Part shown: piece by piece, positions 29,116-37,479 of the stretch | Position numbering within the stretch: position 1 is the first letter of the stretch | Layout: each line of letters starts with the position of its first letter | From: Apilactobacillus quenuiae | Lineage (GTDB): Bacteria > Bacillota > Bacilli > Lactobacillales > Lactobacillaceae | Direction: 5' to 3' | Assembly (NCBI RefSeq): GCF_002994005.1 | Contig: NZ_POSN01000001.1 | Location: 124,001 to 188,000, forward strand | Length of the DNA stretch: 64,000 nt | Program-made: the position numbers and the translations under genes | The notes under the pieces: generated by a model | What the model saw: the letters and a program-made list of their open reading frames with translations, nothing else | Databases searched by the model: none | What the model was told of the DNA's origin: nothing

Positions 29116-30843
29116 TTAATTATTATTTTCTTTTAAATGTTTAATATCTGATTCTTTCGGCGTAACAAAAACAGTTTTTTGTCCTTCATAAATGACTAAA
29201 CCTGGTTTTGCACCATTTGGTTTTCTAACATGTTTAACTTTTACATAGTCCACTGGAACAGTAGCTGAGTCACGAGCCTTAGAAAAATATGCAGCTAACT
29301 CAGCAGCTTGTTGAATTGTTTTTGTATCAGGATCAAAAGACTTAATAATCACATGAGACCCGTGGATGTTTTGAGTATGCAACCAGGTATCTCTTTTATC
29401 TGCATCTTTTAATGTTAATTTATCATTTTGCAAATTGTTTTTACCAACTAGAATTTTAATTCCATTATCAGAAGTAAAGCTTTCAGGTTGGCTAATTTTT
29501 TGTCGTTTATTTCTTTTTGAAGAATTTTGATTATGATTTTTATTCAAATATCCTTCATTCTTAAATTCTGTTTTAATATCAACTAAATCAGCAGGATTAG
29601 CTAATTCAATCTGGGATAAGACATTATCAAAATATTCAATTTCATCATTGGTTTTCTTTAATTGTTCATTAACATATATAACAGCATTTTTAGATTTTTG
29701 ATAACGTTTAAAATACTTCTGAGCATTTTCAGAGGGAGACAATTGATTAGATAATTTAATCTTAACCAATTTATTTTTATCGTAAAAGTTTGGTAGTTCA
29801 ACTGATTTCATGCCACGTTCAATTTTGTATAAATAAGTAGTTAAGATTTCACCCTTAGTACGATATTCATCAGCTTTTTTAGTGTTATCTAGTGTTTTTT
29901 GTAGTTTTTTCTTCTTATTGCGATTTTTCTTTAGCTCATTTTTAGCAATATGAATTAAAGTACCACCTTGTTCTTTAACTCTATCTCTTTGAGCTCGACT
30001 AGCATAATATTTGTCTAAGAGTTCACTAAGGCTATTAAAATAGATATTTTTTTCATTGTTAGTAAATGGGTAGACACTAAAAGATTCCTTATTTTTGTCA
30101 TTAAATATAATAGTGGGCTTAGGTTGGTTAAATTTTTCAAAGAACTTATTAAATAAGAATTTAATATCACCATCTTGATGTAAATAATTTGCTAGATATA
30201 AAGATGTATCTTTACTAAGTCCCTGCGTAATATACTGAATATTATTCGCTAGCATTTCTTGATTAGGATATTTACTTTCTAGGTCTTTAATATTATTAAT
30301 ATCTTCATCGCTAGCTTCAAACGGATTAAACATCTCTTGTTTAGGAGGAGTGATATATTGATCACCAGGTAGTAAAGTACGATATCTATTTTTATCTGCA
30401 CCAATACGTTTAATTGCGTCTATAATGCGCATATCGTCTTGTTTATCAACTAGAATAATATTACTATGCCTAGCCATAATTTCTACGATTAAAAGCATTT
30501 CTTTTAAATCACCAATTTCATTTCTAGTTATGAAATGAAACGTCATGACTCTGTCATTATTATATTGTGAAACTTTACTTAATATAGAACCGCTTAAATG
30601 TTTTCTTAAAGTCATTGTAAAGTTAGTAGGTACACTAGGGTTATTGTAAGGCACTCTAGTTACTTGAACTCTTGCATAATTAGGGTTAGCAGACATTAAC
30701 AAGGGATAATTGTTATGATTAGCTCTAATTGTCATGATAACCTCATTATCATATGGTTGATTAATTTTTGATACTCTACCATTTGATAAAGTTTTATTTA
30801 GTTCTTTTGTCATTGCATGAGTGAATGATCCATCAAATGACAT
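29116..30843 (-). CDS. rqcH: Ribosome quality-control protein RqcH (FbpA/NFACT family)
   Basis: 575 residues. The NFACT-N domain is at the start (SFDGSFTHAMTKELN, VEIMARHSNIILVD). A long coiled coil lies around 285-405, and the NFACT-R domain follows (ILVGKNNLQNDKLTLKDA, DTWLHTQNIHGSHVII). RqcH binds stalled 50S-nascent-chain complexes and adds alanine tails for degradation. Older annotation as fibronectin-binding protein comes from the same domain. It has its own transcript, convergent with carAB and divergent from degV. Confidence 0.93.
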   Translation of the reverse strand: MSFDGSFTHAMTKELNKTLSNGRVSKINQPYDNEVIMTIRANHNNYPLLMSANPNYARVQVTRVPYNNPSVPTNFTMTLRKHLSGSILSKVSQYNNDRVMTFHFITRNEIGDLKEMLLIVEIMARHSNIILVDKQDDMRIIDAIKRIGADKNRYRTLLPGDQYITPPKQEMFNPFEASDEDINNIKDLESKYPNQEMLANNIQYITQGLSKDTSLYLANYLHQDGDIKFLFNKFFEKFNQPKPTIIFNDKNKESFSVYPFTNNEKNIYFNSLSELLDKYYASRAQRDRVKEQGGTLIHIAKNELKKNRNKKKKLQKTLDNTKKADEYRTKGEILTTYLYKIERGMKSVELPNFYDKNKLVKIKLSNQLSPSENAQKYFKRYQKSKNAVIYVNEQLKKTNDEIEYFDNVLSQIELANPADLVDIKTEFKNEGYLNKNHNQNSSKRNKRQKISQPESFTSDNGIKILVGKNNLQNDKLTLKDADKRDTWLHTQNIHGSHVIIKSFDPDTKTIQQAAELAAYFSKARDSATVPVDYVKVKHVRKPNGAKPGLVIYEGQKTVFVTPKESDIKHLKENNN

Positions 30844-31019
30844 AATATCATCTCACTTTCGTTACTTTTGTCGACACATAATATAAGTATACATATTATA
30901 TATGTCATTATCAAAAAACCAATCTTACTTACTGTAATATATATTTTAATGTTATAATTTATAGATAAATATAATTTTTAAGTAATTATTAATTTTAATT
31001 AAAGGGTGAAAAGCTAATA

Positions 31020-31883
31020 ATGAAAGTCGCAATCGTTACAGATAGTACTTCATACCTATCTAAAGAAGAACAAGAAAAATATAATATAAATGTAGTACCA
31101 ATACCCGTAATTATCGATGGAAAAAGCTATAATGAGGGTGTAGATATTTCAACAGAAGAGTTCTATGATAAATTACGTAATTCAGAATCTTTTCCTAGCA
31201 CTTCGCAACCACCTATGGGTGAAATGATTAATACATATAATAATTTAGCTGATAAAGGTTATGATGCAGTTATTAGTATTCATTTGGCAAGTACTATCTC
31301 TGGATTCTACAATTCCTTAGTATCTTTGGCACCCACAATTGAAAACATAAAGGTGATTCCTTATAATTCTAAATTAACTGTTAAATTAATGGGCAATTTA
31401 GCAATTGAAGCCGCAAAAATGGCTCAAAATAATCAGAGTATTGATGAAATCTTATCTAAAATGGATGAAATTAGAGCTACTATTAATGAAGTCTTTGTAG
31501 TTGATGACTTACAAAATTTGGTAAGAGGTGGTCGCTTATCTAACGCATCTGCTTTTCTAGGCAGTTTATTGAAAATAAAGCCGCTTCTTACATTTGATGA
31601 CAAGACTAATGAAATTGTTGCATTTGAAAAAGTTCGATCTCGTAAAAAAGCATTAAAACGCACTGAAGAAATATTTAAAGAAGCTGTAAGTGATGCTGAT
31701 TACCCAATTAAAGCAATTGTTATAAATGCTAATGATCCTGAATCAGGGGATGTTTGGACTAAAAAAATTCAAGCTATGTATCCAGATATGACTGTAGAGC
31801 AAAGTTATTTTGGTCCAGTTATTGGAACTCATCTCGGTGAAAAAGCTTTAGCTTTGGGATGGATGATTGATTCAAACAAATAG
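31020..31883 (+). CDS. DegV-family fatty-acid-binding protein
   Basis: 287 residues. The DegV start VAIVTDSTSYLSKEE, FPSTSQPPMGE, the ligand-binding loop HLASTISGFYNS and VVDDLQNLVRGGRLSN are present. Relatives bind fatty acids and may hand them to the FakA kinase; such fakB genes are often scattered. Ribosome site AAAGGGTG precedes the ATG. It stands alone, divergent from rqcH and 207 bases before folT. Confidence 0.9.
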   Translation: MKVAIVTDSTSYLSKEEQEKYNINVVPIPVIIDGKSYNEGVDISTEEFYDKLRNSESFPSTSQPPMGEMINTYNNLADKGYDAVISIHLASTISGFYNSLVSLAPTIENIKVIPYNSKLTVKLMGNLAIEAAKMAQNNQSIDEILSKMDEIRATINEVFVVDDLQNLVRGGRLSNASAFLGSLLKIKPLLTFDDKTNEIVAFEKVRSRKKALKRTEEIFKEAVSDADYPIKAIVINANDPESGDVWTKKIQAMYPDMTVEQSYFGPVIGTHLGEKALALGWMIDSNK

Positions 31884-31934
31884 ATTGTAAGTATTTGTTT
31901 TTAATGATATATTTAAAATATTAAATAAAAATAT

Positions 31935-32024
31935 TAGGAGTAGGACTTTATGCGTTAAGTGCTAACGGAACGGAATGTGAACGTTAGACGAAAATTCAAT
32001 TTGCGATATATTGTCCGCATTCGC
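31935..32024 (+). ncRNA. Tetrahydrofolate (THF) riboswitch aptamer
   Basis: GGAG at 31937, then the hallmark GCGTTAAGTG at 31952, a P3 stem CTAACG/CGTTAG, the GGAATGT element, ACGAA and a 3' GTCCGC match the class I THF aptamer in order. GGAC (31943) can pair with GTCC (32013). Folate derivatives bind such RNAs and control transporter genes. It sits directly ahead of folT. Stem pairings were drawn by eye. Confidence 0.85.
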
Positions 32025-32083
32025 CACCAATAGTTATATTATTTACTAACTTTATAATTTGTACGTGGCAGCTCCATTAGGAG
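32023..32083 (+). promoter_or_regulatory. Expression platform between THF aptamer and folT
   Basis: GCCAC (32023) pairs with GTGGC (32065) over a long AT-rich loop. CTCC (32072-32075) can pair with the folT ribosome site GGAG (32080-32083) or with the aptamer's GGAG (31937). This suggests control by masking the ribosome site rather than termination, since no T run follows. Confidence 0.6.
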
Positions 32084-32090
32084 ATGTCTT

Positions 32091-32633
32091 ATGAGTATCA
32101 AAAATAAGTTTTTTAGTTTGCCTAAGCTTAAAGTATCTGATGTTACTATTATTGCTATAATGATAGCTTTAAGCTTTATACTGAATAAAGTTGGCATACA
32201 CACTCAATATCTTGTAATTACGCCAACCTTTATCGTTACTGTGTTGTTATGTTATCTGTATGGATCTATATGGATGGCAATTGTTTTAGGGATGACGGAT
32301 ATATTATTTACTTTTATAGGTGGAGGCGGAGTATATATTCCTGGATTCACCATTTCTGCTATATTAACAGGATTTATATACGGAGCATTCACATTTAAAG
32401 ATTATGAATTTAAAGCTATAAATTTAATATTTGCTCAAATTATAATCAGTGTATTTGTTCATTTGTTCTTAAATACTCTTTGGTTAGCGCTATATAATGG
32501 AATTGACTGGAAAATTATAATTGTTTCTAGATTAGTTAAAGAAGTAATCTTAGTTCCAATACAACTAGTTGTATTAGTTGGAATGTTTCATATTCCAATA
32601 GTTCAAAAATTAATTAAAGATCATTGGAACTAA
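32091..32633 (+). CDS. folT: Folate-specific S component of an ECF transporter
   Basis: 180 residues and about six hydrophobic helices. The N-terminal amphipathic KLKVSDVTIIAIMIALSF and a family-like RLVKEVILVPIQ near the end suit FolT. The THF riboswitch upstream strengthens the substrate call. It would bind folate outside and work with the shared EcfA-EcfA'-EcfT module, which is not in this window. It is the only gene in the transcript and is followed by a terminator. Confidence 0.85.
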   Translation: MSIKNKFFSLPKLKVSDVTIIAIMIALSFILNKVGIHTQYLVITPTFIVTVLLCYLYGSIWMAIVLGMTDILFTFIGGGGVYIPGFTISAILTGFIYGAFTFKDYEFKAINLIFAQIIISVFVHLFLNTLWLALYNGIDWKIIIVSRLVKEVILVPIQLVVLVGMFHIPIVQKLIKDHWN

Positions 32634-32656
32634 TTAAAAATTATTTAAAAAATAAT

Positions 32657-32691
32657 AAAAAAGATTATGATAAGCTTTCATAATCTTTTTT
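32657..32691 (+). terminator. Terminator after folT
   Basis: AAAGATTATGA and TCATAATCTTT flank TAAGCT, followed by T residues. Confidence 0.85.
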
Positions 32692-32713
32692 ATTTAGAAA
32701 GGAATATTATTTA

Positions 32714-33190
32714 ATGGCTAAAAACATATATGATTTTGAATTAACTGAAATGAATGGTCAAATAATTAACTTTGATCATTTTAGAGACAGGGTTATCTTA
32801 ATTGTTAATACTGCTAGTAAATGTGGATTAGCAGGGCAATTGAAAGAATTAGAATATTTGTATCAAAAATATAGTGACGATGGACTTATTATTATAGGTG
32901 TTCCATCTAATCAATTTCATATGGAACTAAAATCTAACCAAAAAACTAGTGAATATTGTCAATTACACTTTGGTGTTACTTTCCCAATGTCTAGACAAGC
33001 AAAAGTAAATGGTAAAGATGAACTGCCTTTGTTTAAGTATTTGAAGGATATATCAAATCATGGGAGGATAAAGTTTAATTATACTAAATTTTTGATTGGC
33101 CGTGAAGGAAACTTAGTCAAACGATATTCCCCTTTAAAAACTCCTAAAAAATTTGAGCAAGATATCATTAATGAACTAAATAATGGTTGA
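32714..33190 (+). CDS. Glutathione peroxidase family protein (thiol peroxidase)
   Basis: 158 residues, the short bacterial form. The peroxidatic cysteine is Cys37 in NTASKCGLAGQ, and VPSNQF holds Gln67 of the usual tetrad. The Trp of the canonical IKWNF motif is Phe121 here (IKFNYTKFL), with Asn122 kept. These enzymes remove peroxides with glutathione or, more often in bacteria, thioredoxin. Cys82 may act as resolving residue. It lies between folT and the GH20 gene with separate signals. Confidence 0.9.
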   Translation: MAKNIYDFELTEMNGQIINFDHFRDRVILIVNTASKCGLAGQLKELEYLYQKYSDDGLIIIGVPSNQFHMELKSNQKTSEYCQLHFGVTFPMSRQAKVNGKDELPLFKYLKDISNHGRIKFNYTKFLIGREGNLVKRYSPLKTPKKFEQDIINELNNG

Positions 33191-33214
33191 TTAAACAGCA
33201 AAGGGGACAAATAT

Positions 33215-34354
33215 ATGAAATTTAATAGAAATTATTATATAGCGGTCTTTTTATTTATCATTGTTCTATTAGCTGTGTTTTTATCAATGATTTTTTACCA
33301 TCCAGGAACAACTGTAAATGCTGGTAGTAAGAGAACTGGTATTAGCATTGATTGTGCACGTTCTTTTAAAAACGTAAACTTTATTAAAAAGTATATTAAT
33401 GAAATTCATAAAAATAAGGGTAATTATTTAACACTGCATTTAACTGATAATGAAAACTTTGCTGTGGAGAACGAAAGTTTACATCAAACAATTAGTAATG
33501 CTTATTATAAATCTGGGATATACTATAACAAGAAGACTAAATTACCATTTTTGAGTAAAAATCAGTTAAAGAATATTATTCACTATGGAAATAGTAAACA
33601 TGTTGAGGTTATTCCTGAAATAGATGTTCCAGGTCATGCTCAAGGCATATTTAGTTTGTTAAAAGCAAACGGCGAATATAATTTATATAAACAAGTCGTT
33701 AGAAGCGATGGATATAATGAAATGGACTATGCTAAGGAGAAAACATTATCATTATCTAAAAGAATCATTGGCGAATATATTCCATTGATAAAAGCTGGTG
33801 ATTATATATCTATTGGCGGGGATGAAATCACTGTTAACAATGATAAACAAGAAGATCAAATTGTTAAATATATCAACTCTATGGATAGTTATATTAATCA
33901 ACATTCTATAAAGATGACTATGTGGAATGATGCTTTTCATAAAAAAGTTATTAATAAATATAACAAAAACATTTTAATAGATTATTGGAGCTATAGTGGT
34001 CAAAGAGCAAGCCAAGAACAAAGTAATCAGAATATGGCATTAAGAGCAACCATGCCAGAATTGAATAAAGCAGGTTTTAAAACCATCAATTGCAATTTTT
34101 ATTATTTATATTTAATTGCTAACGAAAAGATATTTAATAAACATAATGTGCAATTTTGGAAAAATGATCTAATGAAATGGAATCCTAAAATTTGGAACAA
34201 CAATGATAATACAAGTTTAGATAAAAGTAAAAATAATATTGGAATGCAATTATCAATTTGGAATGATGGCAGTTATAAAATTAACAATTTAGATTTATAT
34301 AATAATCTAAAAACTTATATAAAAAGTTATTTAAATTATTCAAATAGTTTTTAA
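33215..34354 (+). CDS. Membrane-anchored glycoside hydrolase family 20 protein (beta-hexosaminidase type)
   Basis: 379 residues. A single hydrophobic segment (about 9-27) acts as signal or anchor, so the enzyme is probably at the cell surface. The GH20 barrel shows YLTLHLTDNENF, VIPEIDVPGHAQG and the catalytic pair Asp203-Glu204 in SIGGDEI, followed later by WSY and a final MQLSIWND. The usual His of HxGGDE is Ser199. No carbohydrate-binding domain or LPXTG sorting signal is present. It could release N-acetylhexosamine from peptidoglycan or host glycans. Confidence 0.85.
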   Translation: MKFNRNYYIAVFLFIIVLLAVFLSMIFYHPGTTVNAGSKRTGISIDCARSFKNVNFIKKYINEIHKNKGNYLTLHLTDNENFAVENESLHQTISNAYYKSGIYYNKKTKLPFLSKNQLKNIIHYGNSKHVEVIPEIDVPGHAQGIFSLLKANGEYNLYKQVVRSDGYNEMDYAKEKTLSLSKRIIGEYIPLIKAGDYISIGGDEITVNNDKQEDQIVKYINSMDSYINQHSIKMTMWNDAFHKKVINKYNKNILIDYWSYSGQRASQEQSNQNMALRATMPELNKAGFKTINCNFYYLYLIANEKIFNKHNVQFWKNDLMKWNPKIWNNNDNTSLDKSKNNIGMQLSIWNDGSYKINNLDLYNNLKTYIKSYLNYSNSF

Positions 34355-34383
34355 AAGCCAAAGATAAAATCTTTGACTTTTTT
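34353..34383 (+). terminator. Terminator after the GH20 gene
   Basis: AGCCAAAGAT and ATCTTTGACT pair around AAA with one mismatch, followed by a T run. Confidence 0.75.
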
Positions 34384-34384
34384 A

Positions 34385-34738
34385 TTTATATAACTAATAG
34401 GGAGAAGCAAAAAGTGTTTTGTATTTTTATTTATTTTTCTACTTTACATAATATATATTATACGAAGTATACATAAAAAATATATTTTTTAATTTAGCAA
34501 CTAAATTCAACACACAATTTAATTTCATAGATTTATTATAATATTTTTTTATTATCAATAACGTTTTTTAATTTCGTTTTTTAACTTAGAAAAATGTTAT
34601 TTATATTTTATACAATTTTTAAATTGTATAATTAAACTTAATCTAGTTATGAATCGTTCACCAATTAATATAACTTTATCTTATTATATTTAAGCTTATA
34701 ATTATCATTGAAAGTTGAATTTAAGGAAGCGAAAAATA
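34385..34738. other. Gene-free, very AT-rich terminus region
   Basis: About 350 bases without a credible gene. It contains the dif-like site at 34441-34468, and beyond it poly-T and poly-A tracts. A ribosome-site-like GGGAG at 34,401 precedes a 20-codon frame that I do not consider real. The promoter of the next gene presumably lies in the last 100 bases. Confidence 0.7.
34441..34468 (-). other. dif: dif site, chromosome dimer resolution (XerC/XerD)
   Basis: Read on the minus strand, the 28 bases are ACTTCGTATAA, TATATA, TTATGTAAAGT: two 11-base arms and a 6-base centre. This matches the Bacillus subtilis dif site, as I recall it (ACTTCCTAGAA-TATATA-TTATGTAAACT), at 25 of 28 positions. It lies in a gene-free stretch, and gene direction switches around it: mostly rightward before, almost all leftward after. 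Tyrosine recombinases resolve chromosome dimers at such sites near the replication terminus. Confidence 0.88.
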
Positions 34739-35464
34739 ATGTTTAAAAAGTTAAATACATTTTTATTAATATTAGTATTATTACTAACGTTAGTGAATTT
34801 TAAGGACCCTATTAAAACATCAGCCAATAACTTATCACTAAAAACAGTTGCAAAAACCACGCCTGCTATAAAAATAAAAAGTTATAAAGATGCTTATGCA
34901 ATAGTAATGAAATATCATAATACAAACACAAAAAATTCTAGTTATAAAAATGCTGGAAAAGTTAAAAATGGCTATGCGATTGCATACTATAATGATGTAG
35001 ATCAATTAACAGTTTATCGAGTTACTTTAGATAAAGATAATATTGTAAAAATTCAGAAAAATCATTCTAAAAAAATCGTCAATTTAAATAATAAAAAGTT
35101 GTATTCCTCTAAAGATGCAATTAATGCTTTGAATTACGCACTACCTTATAGAAATACTCATTTTAAAGTAATAAAAGAAAAGCCAAACATGTATGTTGTA
35201 AAAGTATTTAAGAACAACAAATATTTAGGAATATATTCACTAAAGTCAACAACAAAGAAATATAATAAGATAGTTGAAGATGATAGTAGATTTCAACTAT
35301 CCGCTGGTTCACATGAGAAAATTTTAAATAATAAGGAAAGCAAAAAACTATCGAATGCTGTTAAAATTATTAGAAAATATATAAATAAAAAATTAAAATA
35401 TTCCGAAAGTAAGCAATTTAATAAGGCCAAGAAACTTATCACATATTATAATAGTCCATATTAA
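34739..35464 (+). CDS. Secreted protein of unknown function with an internal duplication
   Basis: 241 residues from ATG 34739 (site AAGGAAG; the upstream TTG 34715 is not needed). The N-terminus MFKKLNTFLLILVLLLTLVN is a typical signal peptide, with likely cleavage shortly after (SANN). The mature part is very basic. Two stretches look like diverged copies: about 39-100 (SYKDAYAIVMKYHN, GYAIAYYNDVDQLTVYRV) and 116-175 (SSKDAINALNYAL, MYVVKVFKNNKYLGIYSL). I do not recognise the family. No LPXTG or lipobox is present. It is the first gene beyond dif. Confidence 0.65.
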   Translation: MFKKLNTFLLILVLLLTLVNFKDPIKTSANNLSLKTVAKTTPAIKIKSYKDAYAIVMKYHNTNTKNSSYKNAGKVKNGYAIAYYNDVDQLTVYRVTLDKDNIVKIQKNHSKKIVNLNNKKLYSSKDAINALNYALPYRNTHFKVIKEKPNMYVVKVFKNNKYLGIYSLKSTTKKYNKIVEDDSRFQLSAGSHEKILNNKESKKLSNAVKIIRKYINKKLKYSESKQFNKAKKLITYYNSPY

Positions 35465-35546
35465 TCCATATTAATATCGACTATATCTGTAAAGATTAAT
35501 TAATAATATAAATATTAATAAAGATTACCAATTAACATATCTGAGA

Positions 35547-35584
35547 AAGAATTAATTACTTTTTTTAGAAAGTAATTAATTCTT
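35547..35584. terminator. Bidirectional terminator between the secreted-protein and oxidoreductase genes
   Basis: AAGAATTAATTACTTT and its perfect complement flank a five- to six-base loop. The oxidoreductase stop codon lies in the 3' arm. Confidence 0.8.
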
Positions 35585-36604
35585 AACAACAACTTTTCCA
35601 ATCATGCTATTACTTTCTACTAGTTTAGTAGCTGCTCGCAAGTTTTCAGCATTAATTGGTGCAAAAGTTTTAGTTAAAGTACTCTTTAGTTTACCATCAT
35701 CTAATAACTGCCCCACCTGGTCTAAAATCTTATGTTGAGTAATCATATTATCAGTTTGGTACCAAGATTTTGCATACATCCATTCCCAGCCAAAGCTGAC
35801 CATTCTAGCTTTCATTGGTTGAAAGTCCAGGTCCTTGCCTGAACCAGTAGTAGATGCAATATGACCTAATGGTGCAATTAGTTTAGTAATGGCTTGCCAA
35901 TAATAATCTAAATTGCTTAACTCTAAAACATTATCAACATATTTATAACCTAGTTCATGGACTTGATCAACAATATCTTCGTGATGATTGATTACATGAT
36001 CAACACCATGCTTAAGTTCCCAATCCGCTGTGGCTTGTTTACCTGCAGTAGAGATTACGGTTAAGCCTGCCAAATGTGCTAATTGTGTGGCGATTGAACC
36101 AACACCACCTGCACCATTAATGATTAAAATGGTTTTACCTTGGTTGCCCTCATGATCATTAAAGTCAATTTTCATTTGTTCAAATAATGACTCCCAGGCA
36201 GTTAAACTAGTTAATGGCATGGCTGCAATTTCTGCACTATTCAAATTAGCTGGTGCATGACCAACTATTCTTTCATCAACTGCTTGATATTCACTATTAC
36301 TACCAGGTCTATCATATGCACCTGCATAAAATACTTTATCTCCATTGTGAAATAAGCTAACTTTAGTACCTGTATTGACAACAGTCCCATAAGCATCGTA
36401 ACCGATTACCTTAGGTTCTTTTAGTTCCTTTCGTTGTCCTCTTCTTGTGAACATGTCTACTGGATTAACAGATACTGCATCTACCTTAACTATTAAATCA
36501 TGTTCCTTGGGTGTAGGAATTTCCGTCTTGAAATCAAACAAACTATTTGAATCGTCAATGGATAAATACTCTCTAAATCCAATTGCATTCATACTTTCAT
36601 TCAT
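35576..36604 (-). CDS. Medium-chain dehydrogenase/reductase, zinc-type quinone-oxidoreductase-like
   Basis: 342 residues. The GroES-like half has VKVDAVSVNPVDMFTRRG and VIGYDAYGTVV. The Rossmann half has IINGAGGVGSIATQLAHLAG, the NAD(P)H site. Catalytic zinc ligands of true alcohol dehydrogenases are not evident, so it is closer to quinone or enone reductases. The HxlR regulator gene lies 98 bases upstream on the same strand. Such pairs commonly answer reactive electrophiles. An alternative start is Met4. Confidence 0.88.
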   Translation of the reverse strand: MNESMNAIGFREYLSIDDSNSLFDFKTEIPTPKEHDLIVKVDAVSVNPVDMFTRRGQRKELKEPKVIGYDAYGTVVNTGTKVSLFHNGDKVFYAGAYDRPGSNSEYQAVDERIVGHAPANLNSAEIAAMPLTSLTAWESLFEQMKIDFNDHEGNQGKTILIINGAGGVGSIATQLAHLAGLTVISTAGKQATADWELKHGVDHVINHHEDIVDQVHELGYKYVDNVLELSNLDYYWQAITKLIAPLGHIASTTGSGKDLDFQPMKARMVSFGWEWMYAKSWYQTDNMITQHKILDQVGQLLDDGKLKSTLTKTFAPINAENLRAATKLVESNSMIGKVVVKN

Positions 36605-36667
36605 AGTATTCCTCCTAAATATTTAATCAACAACTACATAATAAAGCTATGAATTTTGAATACAATC

Positions 36668-36696
36668 GTGTAATTTTTGTTCCCTAGTTACAAAAA
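36668..36696. promoter_or_regulatory. Candidate HxlR operator upstream of the oxidoreductase gene
   Basis: TGTAATTTTTGTTCCC starts at 36669, followed by TAGTTACAAAAA, forming a TTTTTGT/ACAAAAA inverted repeat. The core TGTAATTTTTGTTyCC recurs in the opposite direction upstream of hxlR. Confidence 0.45.
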
Positions 36697-36702
36697 ATTC
36701 CC

Positions 36703-37065
36703 CTATTGCTTATTACTATAAACTGAATTATACATTTCTCCCCATTTCTCCATTTCCTTAATAACTGGAGATAATGTTTGTCCAAAATTGGTTAATCTAT
36801 ATTCAGTTTTAGGAGGGATCACTGGATATATCTTTTTAGTGATTACATTATCCTCTTCTAATTCTTTTAACTGTAAAGAAAGCATCCTTTTTGAACAACC
36901 ACTGATTCTTTTAGTAAAATCATTAAATCTCATAACATCATTCTTCAATAAATGATATAAAATGACACTCTTCCACTTACCAGCTATTATCTGTAATGTA
37001 CTTTCAACTGGACAACCGTCTTGACAATTATAAATATGTTTAATACTAATACTATCAGCTCCCAT
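36703..37065 (-). CDS. HxlR-family winged-helix regulator
   Basis: 120 residues with the HxlR layout: an N-terminal CQDGCPVE (Cys14, Cys18), LQIIAGKWKSVILYHLL, the recognition region RFNDFTKRISGCSKRMLSLQLKELE and a wing VIPPKTEYRLT. The paired cysteines could sense oxidants or electrophiles. Its probable target is the oxidoreductase immediately downstream, and the shared box suggests autoregulation. hxlAB, the namesake target in Bacillus, lies 1.4 kb upstream on the same strand, separated by four small genes. Confidence 0.9.
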   Translation of the reverse strand: MGADSISIKHIYNCQDGCPVESTLQIIAGKWKSVILYHLLKNDVMRFNDFTKRISGCSKRMLSLQLKELEEDNVITKKIYPVIPPKTEYRLTNFGQTLSPVIKEMEKWGEMYNSVYSNKQ

Positions 37066-37098
37066 GTATTATTGTTTAATACTATTATACTTTATTGA

Positions 37099-37122
37099 TC
37101 CTTAAGGAAACAAAAATTACAA
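37099..37122 (-). promoter_or_regulatory. Candidate HxlR operator upstream of hxlR
   Basis: The minus strand reads TGTAATTTTTGTTTCC then TTAAGG. It shares 15 of 16 bases with the box ahead of the oxidoreductase gene. Confidence 0.4.
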
Positions 37123-37157
37123 TCTTGATAGGATTGGATATCTCAAAAATATAAAAT

Positions 37158-37206
37158 AAAAATCATCCCTTATGTAATAAAAAAAGTACTATGGGATGAT
37201 TTTTAT
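37158..37206 (-). terminator. Terminator of the four-gene small-protein cluster
   Basis: AAAATCATCCC and GGGATGATTTTTAT flank about 24 bases. A T run follows on the minus strand. Confidence 0.75.
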
Positions 37207-37212
37207 TTGAAC

Positions 37213-37461
37213 TTAAAATTTATGTTTTAAAATATAAGTATTAGCATCTTTTACTTCAACGTTAGTATTCCAAAGCGGTTGAAATTCAATATTTTTCTTA
37301 GAAATATCAACTACAATATTTGCTCCATCATAAGCATTAATACCATTTTCATCTGTACCAATTATTGATACAAATAGGATTTGTTGTTTCCTTTCATCGT
37401 AAAAATGCACCATATTATCCTTATAATAAAAGGTATATCCAGAGATAGTTACTTTATTCAT
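37213..37461 (-). CDS. Small protein of unknown function, paralogue D (fourth of four)
   Basis: 82 residues, no signal peptide or membrane segment. It shares a pattern with its three upstream neighbours: an opening VTISGYTFYYKDN, a middle QQILFV, then NIVVDISKKNIEFQP and a closing TNVEVKDANTYIL. An insert of about 12 residues (GTDENGINAYDG) sets it apart. Alternating hydrophobic residues suggest beta strands. Site GGGGA precedes the ATG. I do not recognise the family. Its last codons come just before a terminator. Confidence 0.7.
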   Translation of the reverse strand: MNKVTISGYTFYYKDNMVHFYDERKQQILFVSIIGTDENGINAYDGANIVVDISKKNIEFQPLWNTNVEVKDANTYILKHKF

Positions 37462-37479
37462 ATTATTTCCCCATGCTAT

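Noticed and set aside
34401-34475. Short frame after GGGAG at 34,401 (GTG start, about 20 codons)
   Set aside because: It runs through the dif-like site, is composed of AT-rich filler codons and has no other support.
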